From Chromera velia (Eukaryota; Sar; Chromeraceae), in assembly GCA_018398765.1 (NCBI GenBank), contig JAHBMJ010001350.1:42918-106917 (forward strand): a DNA stretch of 64,000 nt, written 5' to 3'. The stretch's first letter is position 1. The number at the start of each line of letters is the position of its first letter. A model generated the notes under the pieces. The model was not told the origin of the DNA, did not search any database, and worked only from the letters and a program-made list of their open reading frames with translations. Both the position numbers and the translations under genes were made by a program. Positions 12,301-23,425 of the stretch are shown one piece after another.

Positions 12301-15300
12301 TCGACTTGCGTGTGTATTTACGCGTTTGTTTGTACCGTTTGCGCGTTGGTCTGCAAAGAAATCTCCTCCATTGAGTACATGACAGTTTTTGAGGGGGGGT
12401 GTCAATACGTCAGTAAGTACAGACTAGCCTGACTTTCGTATTTCTGTCCTCTTGTCTTGCCTGTCCGATTTCATCTGTGCGTGCGTTACCGCATGGACCT
12501 TCTCGCTTTGCGTCGCCTCTTTGCATGTCTTCGTGCCTCACTGACTTCTAGCCGTAGATCCTCCGTCCCCCTTTTTCCTTCCCGGTTTGCAGATACGTGA
12601 CGAAGACGAAGGAGTGGAAGGACGGTGTGATTGCTGTGACGATGAGAGACATGTGCAAGGAGCAAAACGGGTACAAACCCTCGCACAAGCACAAGTGGAT
12701 CATCCTCGATGGCGACATCGATGCAGAGTGGATTGAGTCCATGAACACTGTGATGGACGACAACAAGGTGCTCACCCTGGTGTCCAACGAGCGTATCCCC
12801 TTCACAGCAACAATGAGAATGTTGTTGGAGATTGAGAACATGAACAATGCCTCCCCGGCCACCGTCTCTCGAGGCGGTGTGTTGTTCATCAACGAGACGG
12901 ACATCGGGTGGAAGCCCTACGTAGAGTCGTGGAGAGAAACGCTGCCTGACCAGCTGGCACAGTCTCAGTTCTACATCTTCTTCGCTCACTACTTCGAGCA
13001 GTCCATCGAGTATCTTCGGAAGTCTCTGCAGTTCTCTGCGCCCATGTGGGACATCTCCTTTGTCGTCACCATTTGCTGCCTCATCGACGCACAGCTGCAC
13101 AACAACACAAAGGAGAATATGGAGGCACTCAAGAACGCCACGCCTGATGAGGCAAAGGTCAGTCGACAGACAGATCCCATTTAGGACAGGAAAGGGCTGA
13201 AGAGCCAAGGAGCATTCAAAATTGTCTTTGCCTTCTCATGCCTTCCCATGGCTTTTTACTTCACGATTTACTGAAAGCATCTGTTTGTGGACTCGGCCGA
13301 TTCTTCCTGTTCGCTGTGTTCTTTTCTCCAGTGATTTTCTTCGTGTTTGCCTTTCATCTTTCGTCGGTCGGGCAATCTGCCAGCCGTGCCTTGCGCAAGA
13401 TCGGTGTATCACAATTATTGAGAGACATTGCTCTGCGTGTCTATGTCTGTTCTTTTTGGAGGTGCTCCAAACATGTATCAAGATGCGCTTACGACCTGAC
13501 CCACTCTGTGCAGGTGATCTACGAGGCGTACTTTGTGTTTGCGATGATGTGGTCGATCGGTTGCTGTGTGAGCGACGATAAGATCAACAACTACAGGGGC
13601 GCCTTCACTGGCTGGTTGAGGTCGACAGTGAAGACGTTCAAGTTCCCGGAGGGGGGCCTTGTGCACGACTACAGGTGGTGCAAGGACAGCTGGGTCCCCT
13701 GGGCAGACCTCGTGGCCCCCTATGAGCCTCTGCAGGAGCAGATGTTCGCGAACATCATTGTGTCGACGCTGGAGACGACCCGCATGAACTGGATTCTGGA
13801 CCTGCACAGACAGAGGAGCAAGCCGGGTGAGTGCGTGCACGGGCTTTTATGAGTTTGCATTCGTTCTCAATGAAGGCAATCTGGGTGTCTCAAAGAGGAT
13901 TTCAAATGGCCTCTTGAATAGCCTCCCTCCATTGATTCAGTTGCGCCCTCCCTCCCCCCCTCTCTCCCTCTCGCCCTCTCTTTCGCTGGTTTGTTGATGT
14001 GTGCGTGCGTAAGAAAGAGAGATAGGGACGGAGAAAAAATCGCACCACAGCGTAGAAGGACAGTTAGCGACGCTACGAGGAAAACTGCGCCTCGAAAAAC
14101 ACGTGAGAATAGTTCCGAGCAAAAGCATATTACCTCGTGCGAATTGGGCGGTCGCAAGAATGTGCAAAACTTTTTCTGACTTTCTGCATTCAATGTCTGT
14201 CCCCCTGCAGCGCTGTTTGTGGGTTCTGCGGGTACGGGCAAGACAACAATCATCAAGGACTACTTCAGGGGACTTCCTGAGGAGGTGATGAGTGCGAACC
14301 TGAACCTGAACTCTTACACCGACTCTCTGACATTCCAGAGAATTCTGGAGTCGTACATCGAGAAGAGGTTTGTCGGTCTTTCTGTCCATTCCCTTCTCAT
14401 CTGGTTTATTCCTTCTTCCCGGATTTCTTTGTTGCGAATTGGGCTTCTCTTCTCTGGCGTTCCAACCTTTTATTCACAAGGTTTCAATTATCTTCCTCTT
14501 CCTCCTTCGGATACTCTTGTTGCAGGCCTTTTTTTTTCGCTTTTTTTTTCTGGTGTTCTGTGCAGCTTTTCATTTCGTCTCGCGAAGCGAGGTACATACA
14601 TCCTTAGAGAAATGCACGCACTGCCTTTCCGTGTTGAGCAAAAGTGAATATCGGAGGTCAAAAAGAAAGTCAAGCGCAAACGGATGAATGAATGAAACCT
14701 TGCAGAACGGGAAAGACATTCGGTCCACCAGGCAACAAGAAGCTAATCTACTTCGTTGATGACATCAACATGCCGTTTGTCGACAAGTACGGCACTCAGG
14801 CAGCCCTTGCCCTTCTCCGTCAGATCATGGACTACGGCATTGTGTTCGACAGAGATCATCTGGAAGAGAAGAAGGATATTGTCGACATTCTCTTCTTTGC
14901 CTGTCTCAACCCCAAGGCAGGGTCCTTCACGATCAACAACCAGCTGCAGAGGCACTTTACGGTCTTTTCCACCTTCACGCCAAACAACGAGTCCATCGCC
15001 AACATCTTCACGAAGATTCTCGGCAAGCATCTGGCGCCGTTCGACAAGCAGGTCGTTGCTCTGCAGGACAGGATCATTCAGGCCACTGTGGAGGTGTTCA
15101 CCTCGATCCTCAACAACCCGACATTCTTGCCGAGTGCGAAGAAGTTCCACTACAACTTCAACCTCCGAGACATGTCGGCTGTGTTCCAGGGACTTCTGAA
15201 CAGTAACGCCGCGCACTACAAGGCCCAGAATGCGGGGACAACGAAGTTCCTCCGCCTGTGGATTCACGAGAACTCTAGGGTCTTCAGGGACAGACTCGTG

Positions 15301-18300
15301 GCAGACTTCGACATGCAGCAGTTCGACGACATCGTCGACAAGGTGGGCATCGATCTGTCTACGTCTGTGTATGGTTGTGTGTACAATTGTTCTCCGAATT
15401 TGCACTTGTCGGGTTCTTTGCATCGCCTGCGGAGAAAGAAGAATACCCGCTCGGTGTAACTCTTCACCTTTTTTTCTTCTGCAATTTTCTCAAGCGGTAC
15501 TTCCCCGATTCTTTTGCTTTTGCGGCCTTCAGCTTTTGTCGTTCCACTGTCTTTTGGTCTTTTTGAGGCTGAAACGATCCAACGAGTCGCCCCACTTTTT
15601 GCGAAGCTGTGGATGAACAAACCTTTTGGTCGGACTGCAGGTCGCCAAGAAGGTGTTCCCCGAGGAGAAACCCGAGCAGCTGTTCGAGGAGGGCAACATT
15701 TACACTTCCTTCGTCTCTGCACACGGAGGAAACGACAAGATGTACCTGCCCATCAAGGACATGCCAGACCTGAGACGGGTCCTGCAGGAGAAGTTGACGG
15801 AATACAACGAGACTTTCGCAGAGATGAACCTGGTGCTCTTCGACGAGGCCATCCAGCACGTGACTAGAATCTGCCGAATCATCGATCAGCCTGCAGGGAA
15901 CGCCCTGTTGGTCGGGGTCGGAGGTTCCGGAAAGCAGTCTCTGTCTCGCCTGGCCATCTTCATTCTCGGGTTTGACGTTATCACGATCTTGGTCAATCAG
16001 TCCTACGACTCTAGCGCCCTGAAGCTGGATTTGCAGGAGATGTACACGAAGAGTGCGGTGAAACCAGGCACCCCCCACGCTTTCCTGATGACAGACCAGC
16101 AGATCGTGGATGAGAAGTTCCTCGTGTTCCTCAACGATTTCCTCTCATCAGGATTGGTCAGTCAGGAAAGGGGAGTGGGTAGACTTTCCAAAGAGAAGCA
16201 CGTGCAGTCTGTCAGTATGATCACTCAGTCGAGAGAGAGTCTGTCCTGTTCGAATTGAGCACTCCAATTGAAAAAAGGGGGGAAAGATGGAAGAGAAACA
16301 CGTCGGTCTCTTCTGGATCTGCACAATTCTCTCCCTCTGACTGATGCTCTTCTTTCCATCTTTTCTCTTTACTACTTGCTTCAAGTGTTCACTTTCCTCA
16401 CTGATTGATCCAAGCATGTGTGCATGACCACACCTGTCTGCAGATTCCCGACCTCTTCACACGGGAGGAGTACGACGGCCTCATTGGGGGCGTGCGGAAC
16501 GTCGCGAAGGCCTCGGGAGTCCCCGACAGCAGAGACGCGATGTTCAATTTCCTCATCGACAGGTCGGTGGGATGGATCCCTCTCAGTCAGGAATGAGCAG
16601 AGAAAGAGTGACTCGCAAATTGACGCAAGCATGAAGTGAAAGACGGGCAGGAGAACAAGCAGGCACACAAAGCAAAAGGTAGAAGAAAGACAAATGACAG
16701 AAACCAAAAGAAAAAGAGAAGAGCGGCCCACGGGTAGACAAGGCTGGGAAGGAAGGCGGTCAGAGAGAGAGCTCGGAAGAGAGAGACGGGCAGATCAGCA
16801 GGCAGGGCAGACGTGCGGAGACCCTCCCTCTGGTGTTGATGAATCCAATGTGCACTACTTTCAAATTTCCGAAATAAATTCATCCCCTGCAGAGTGAGGA
16901 GAAACCTCCATCTGGTTCTCTGCCACTCTCCTGTCGGAAACGCCCTTCGTGTGCGCGCCCGTAAGTTCCCTGCCCTCATTTCCTGCACGGTGATGGATCA
17001 GTTCCACCCCTGGCCGAGGGCTGCTCTGAACGACGTCGCACAGAGATTCCTTCAGGACGTGTCTGTGCCTGAGGATGCCGTCAGAGAGATGATCGCTGCG
17101 AACATGGCAGAGGTACATCTGTCGATTGACGGGGCAAACCAGAGGTTCTTGGAGCAGGCGAGGAGGTACAACTACACGACACCGAAGTCGTTCCTCGAGT
17201 TGATTGCCTTCTACAAGAAGCTCTTGGCAGAGAAGAGATCGAAGGTCGAGATGTCGATTGAAAGACTCGAAAAGGGTCTCTTCACTCTTCAGGACACGAA
17301 GGTGAAGGTCGAGGGTCTCCAGGAAGACCTGAAGGAGAAGATGGTCAAGGTGGAGGAGAAGAAAGCGGCTGCTGATGTGCTGATTGAGCAGGTCACAAAG
17401 GCGGCAGGAGAGGCCGCGATTGAAGAGGACGCAGCCAACCAGGAGGCCGAGAAGACCAACGCCCTGGCTGAGAACGCCGCGAAGATCCAGAAGGAGGCAG
17501 ATGAGGAGCTGGCAGAAGCCATGCCTGCGATGGAAAGGGCCAAGGACGCGGTCAACTGTCTAACGAAGCCAGCCATCCAGGAGTTGAAGTCTCTCGGCAA
17601 GCCCCCTCCCGACTGTGTGGAGGTCACAAAGGCAGTCATGATGATGAGAGGGGAGAAGAAGAACCTCGACTGGAAGGCAGCACAGAAGATGATGAACAAC
17701 CCCGGACAATTCCTCGAGCAGGTCGGTGGGCCTTGCAAGCATTCCGCTGTTTTTGTTTGTTTTCGCATTCATTGGCAAGGTCTCTTGATTCTCCATATGA
17801 CGTCTTCTGCGGCATGGAAAGGCTCTCTGACTGTTTATCTGTACTCACTTCGAATTCACAGGGGGAAAAACGAAAGGAGAAGAACAGTTGACGCGGTTCT
17901 CAAACGATTTGACCGATTGAAAAAGACTCCGCTGTCTTTCGTTGTATAGTGAGCACAGAGGAAGGGTTCACGGGGAACTAAACGAAGGAACTTGTCATTA
18001 TTTCTTAACGTTTCATTCCCTTGGCAGATCATGTGACGGGGAAGCACAGAAAGGAAACTACTGAAATAAAGTCTCTGTCTGAACCTCCCTGTGGCCACTA
18101 TCAAAAGCACTTTCACGCACTTGCATTCTTTCCCTTTCCTTCAGGTCGCTGCCTTCGATGCCGAGAACATGGACGACGAGACAGTCGACAGAATCCAGCC
18201 GATCATCTCGCAGCCATTCTTCAACTACGAGACCATGAAGAGCAAGTCCATTGCGGCGGCCTACCTCTGTAACTGGGTGCTTAACATTGTCACATACAAC

Positions 18301-20057
18301 AGGATTTACAAGAAGGTCAGAGAGAGAGGGAGGTCTTCCGTGCTTCAAATTTTCAGCACTTCTGGCTGGCTTTTGAAAGACACCGTTGCTGGTAGTGGAT
18401 CGCGTTGCGCCAGTCCGCCTGTGTATTCCTTCCGTGTCCTCTTCGCCCTTGCTTTCTTTCTTGGTGACGCCACACGTACGTTAATGGGTGTTTTCTATGT
18501 GCTTGAGGTTGGTATTCAATACCGTTTGTCCCTTCTCGATTCTTTCGTTCTTTCATGCTTGCAGGTGAAGCCCCTGATGGACCGTCTCGCAGAGGCTTCA
18601 GAGGAGAAGAGCACGGCCGAGGCAGCCCTCGCGATTGTGATGGCCAAGCTGAAGGAGGTACAGGACAAGGTGGCGGCCCTGCAGGCGAAGATGCAGGAGG
18701 CAGAGGACGAGAAGAATAGGGTGGAGGCAGAGGCCAACGCTTGCCTTGATATGCTTAAACTGGCCGAGCGTCTTGTGAATGGACTGGCAGACGAGAACAC
18801 TCGGTGAGTGTGTGACGGTCGAAAAGAGATTTTTTGAATCTTCTGAGATCATATGAGATTCTCGCAGGGAACACCAGTCTCACAGATTTAGTTGGTGAGA
18901 TTTGTCAGAAAGACTTTGGTGACTTGAATCGAAGCTCTCTCCGTTGCGTGTCGAATTCTTTGGTTCGTACAAAAAATGCTCTTCAATTGGCAGAGGACAC
19001 ATGCAGGCTTTCAGGTTTTGCACTACCCAGGTCCCCTCTCTGCCTGTAGGCCTGTTTTTCTTCAGAAGTGCACAAACATCTCAAGTGTTCATGCATACAC
19101 TGTCTACGCATTCTGCCCATCTGTTTCTGTCCGTGTGGCAGGCAGTCGACCTGTCGGACGCGCACCGTATGTCTTTAGCGTCTTCAATATCCGCTGTAAA
19201 ATTCCAGCAGAAAAAAATGTGTTTGCGTCCTTCCACCGGCCTACCTTGACAATTCAATGACGTCTGTCTGGATTTGTGTGTGTGCGTGTGTACTTGAGCA
19301 TGTCTTCTTCTTTTTCGCTTCTGTGTTTGTGTGGAATGTATCAAACAAACCTGCAGATGGAGTGCTTCCGTAGAAGGCCTCAAGACCTCCAACGTCACGC
19401 TGCTGGGCGACTGTCTCCTCGCAGCTGCGTTCGTCTCCTACATTGGGGCGTTCAGTGCGTCGTTCCGAATCCAGCTCTGGCAGGAGACCTGGTTGCCTGA
19501 CATCCAGGAGAAGCAGGTTCCCTTCACTGCGGGGGTGGACCCTTTGAACGTTCTCGCGAACGATGCAGACATCGCCATCTGGAAGAACGAGGGTCTCCCT
19601 GCAGACAGAATCTCCATCGAGAACGCGAGTGTGGTCACGTCCTGTTCCCGCTGGCCTCTGCTGATCGACCCGCAGCTGCAGGGCATCAAGTGGATCAAGT
19701 CGAGGTCGGTCTGTCGCTTCTCTTCTATTCCACTTGTACACACAGAGCCAGAAAAGGACGGTTTGGGATCACGAAGTCGTGAAAGAAACCCTGCATCAGA
19801 ATGTGAGTGTGCGTTTGTCTTCTGACAGAGCGTAGAGAAACAAAGCCACTTGAGAGAAAAGCAAAAGGGACAAAAGACAAATGAACACAAAAGTGGACAG
19901 AGCAATCCCGAAGGATGATCGAGATGCAAGTTGAGATGGATTGCGCACGAACTCCAGTGCTATACAGACCAGCTGAGAAAAACAATCACGAATAGGCATG
20001 ATGCACTTGACACGTCTTCTGCGTCGCCATTCGCTTGACCACACACAGACATATTCA

Positions 20058-20098
<41 letters not shown>

Positions 20099-23000
20099 TG
20101 TCAAGGATTTGTAGGAGAAAAGAATGATGGGGGAAATGGTGAGTTAAAGGCGAAAGGTAACGGTACATCTCTCCGCATTCTTGAGAAAGCTTGAAAACAG
20201 ACGATCTCGGAGAGACTTCTTTTGTGCATGTGAGCAAGGTTGTGTGTTTCTGTACGCAATACGCATTGTGATCAAATGTCCGAATATGCAGGTTTGGTGA
20301 CAACTTGACTGTGGTCCAACTCACCCAAGACAAGTGGTTGTCTCGCGTCAATTTTGCAATTCAGATGGGAGGAACGCTACTCTTGGAGGCGGTCCCAGAG
20401 GAGATCGACGCAGTTCTTGACCCTCTCCTGTCGAGAGCGATTGTCAAGCAGGGCAAGTCCAGAATGTTCATTAAGTTGGGAGGAGAAGAGGTGGACTATG
20501 ACGCTAAGTTTCAACTTGTCCTTCAGACAAAGCTCTCTAACCCCCACTATCGTCCGGAGATTGCGGCGCAGTGCACGTTGATTAACTTCATTGTGACACC
20601 GGACGGTTTGGAGGAGCAGATTTTGGCATTGATTGTGAATGAGGAGAAGCCAGACCTCGAGAAGAGTAAGCAGGAACTCGTGAGGAAGCAGAACGAGTTC
20701 AAGGTCACATTGGCGAAGTTGGAGGACGATCTGCTCAAGCAGCTCTCGGAGGCTGATCCCGCAACAATTCTCTCCAATATTCCCCTCATTGAAGGGTTGG
20801 AGAACACGAAGAAGACGGCCCTCGAAATCCAAGAGCAGGTCAAGGCCTCATTGATCACAGAGCAGGAGATCAACGCAAGCAGAGAGAACTATCGTCCTGT
20901 TGCTGCAGAAGGCTCCATGCTCTATTTCCTTCTCATCCAGCTCTGGATGATCCAGCCGATGTACCAATACTCCCTCGACTCCTTCAACACTTTCCTCTAC
21001 AAGGCCATGTACAAGGCAGAGGCAAACGATGACGTCGCACTCCGATGCCAAGCCCTGCTCACGTCCATCCGAATGACGATCTTCCAGTGGGTCACCAGAG
21101 GACTCTTCGAGCGTCACAAGCTGATCTTCACAGCTCTGGTGACGTTCCGTCTCCTCCAACGAGGTCAGTTGGCGGAGTCGTACATGCCCGACCAGTTCCA
21201 GTTCCTCCTCAGAGGTCCCATGAGGACAGACGTGGAGAAACCAGAGACCCTCGACTGGCTTCCAAACACAGCCTGGTTTGCTGTGCAGAAGTTGATCGAG
21301 TTGGAGGGCTTCGACACCTTCGCAACGAACATGGAGAAGGACGCCCCGAACAGGTTCAAGGACTGGTTCAATGAGTTGGCACCTGAGGAAGTCAAGCTGC
21401 CTCTTGACTGGAAGAAATTGGAGTCCATGCCCTTCCAGAAACTGTTGGTGCTCAGGTGCCTCCGTCCCGATCGAATGACAACAGCAGTCGCGGAATTTAT
21501 TAGGAACACTTTGCCTGACGGGCCCGCCTACATGGATTGCGACGCGAGGTTGTCGTTCATTGAGATCCTCACGAGTGCGTTCGAGGACTCAACCAACACG
21601 ACCCCCATCTTCTTCATCCTGTCTCCAGGGGCAGATCCCGTGAAGGAGGTGGAGTCCCTCGGAAAGCCTCGAGGTATCTCGATGAATACAAATCTGTGGG
21701 CGGTGTCGATGGGTCAGGGTCAGGACGTGGTGGCGATGGCGAAGTTGGAGACGGCGCACAAAGAGGGTCACTGGGTGATGTTGCAGAACATTCACTTGAT
21801 GCCTCGGTGGCTGATCGACCTCGAAAAGAAACTCGAGAACTTCGCGGCAGAGGGATCGCATGCGACGTTCCGATGCTTCCTCTCCTCAGGTCAGGCAGGG
21901 AGCGGGCGAATGAATTTCAAGATGAGTGCCGCTAGGATGAATTGCCACATGTTTTGTGTGTGATTCCTGCATGAGAGAGACAGCCCGTGAGTAACAATGA
22001 GGGAGAATAGAGCGCAGATGTGTGTTTCCTTTGCGGAGATCTCTCCCTGTTGCCATTCTCGAATTGATTCAACAGAAGCTTCTTGAACATATTTGGATGC
22101 ACAAGGCGCTGGAAATTCCTGATTCCATGCGTGGACACTCACCACCCTCTCTTCCCTTCCCATCCCCACTCACGCTTTTTCTGCTTCTTCTACCGACCTT
22201 CTCTGCGAAAGAAGCAGGCGGACTGAGAAGAGACAGACTCGCAGGCATGCAGTCAATCGGCTTATTTCCGCCGTCGGGATTTCCTTCTCTCCCTGCCTTT
22301 TTTTTTTTTGTGAGCTCGCCCATTCGACAGTTCTGATCATGGTAAAAAAAGTGACGTATGTCGATGTATGCGTGTGTGTGCAGACCCGTGCAACTACATC
22401 CCCGTGGGCATTTTGGAGAAGTCCATCAAGTTGACGAACGAGCCTCCGCAGGGTTTGAGGGCAAATCTGGGCAGAGCGTTCGCGTTCTTCAACAAGGAAG
22501 ACTTCGAGGACAGAGACAGCAAGGTGGGAAGCTAGTGAAGTAGAGGACAAAGTAAGGAGCTATCTGTCTGAATGACTTTCGCTTCGTTTTTTCAGAATTT
22601 TGCAACGACAGCTCAAATTTCTGTCCTGATTGCAGGGAAGAGAAGGATATAAAAAGATAATAATTTGCAGTCAATGCCTCTCTCTCTCTCTCTCTTTCTC
22701 TTTCTCTCTCTGTCGACGAGAACCGCTAGCACCCTTTGTGTATCTCATCCCTCGCCTGTGTCTCTCATTTCTGCTCTCGATCATGTGAAGTCCATCCTGT
22801 TTTTTTTTTTTTCCTGCTCTCGATCATGTGAAGTCCATCCTTTTTTTTTTTTTTTCTGCTCTCGATCAGGTGAAGTCCATCCTGTTCGGTCTCTGCTTCT
22901 TCCACGCCATCATGCTGGAGAGAAAGAAGTTCGGACCGAAGGGGTGGAACATGAACTATCCCTTCTCTATTGGAGACTTGAGGGACTCCGCAAAGGTGCT

Positions 23001-23384
23001 GATCAACTACTTGGAAGGGCAGGCGTCAGCAAAGGTACCATGGGACGATCTCAGGTCGGTCGGTCGTTGGGATACTGTCTATGTTGCGTCCGTATCAAAG
23101 ATGCGAGAGAGGCGTTCCGGAAATTGTGTGTCGTTCCTGCCAGAGTTTCTGCCTGCTTTCTCTCCCTTCTACAGCTCTTTTTCTTCTCGTGTGCAAACAC
23201 GTACGCATGTGGAGAGATTCTCAACGAGAGAGAACAAGAGCCCAAACCCCCAAGATTCGAGTGTCATTGCGCTGCGTTGATTTGCACAAATTGTATGAAT
23301 AGATTTGCATTCCGTTTCTTTGACACGTTGACGTGTGGCTTCGCGGGAATTGCCGGTTTTGTGTTTCCCTTTGTTCCATTTGTG

Positions 23385-23425
<41 letters not shown>

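Noticed and set aside
12486-13208. 240-codon minus-strand frame
   Set aside because: Antisense shadow of dynein exon 25 (AAA2), which has strong family motifs on the plus strand.
14743-15423. 226-codon minus-strand frame
   Set aside because: Antisense shadow of dynein exon 28 (AAA3).
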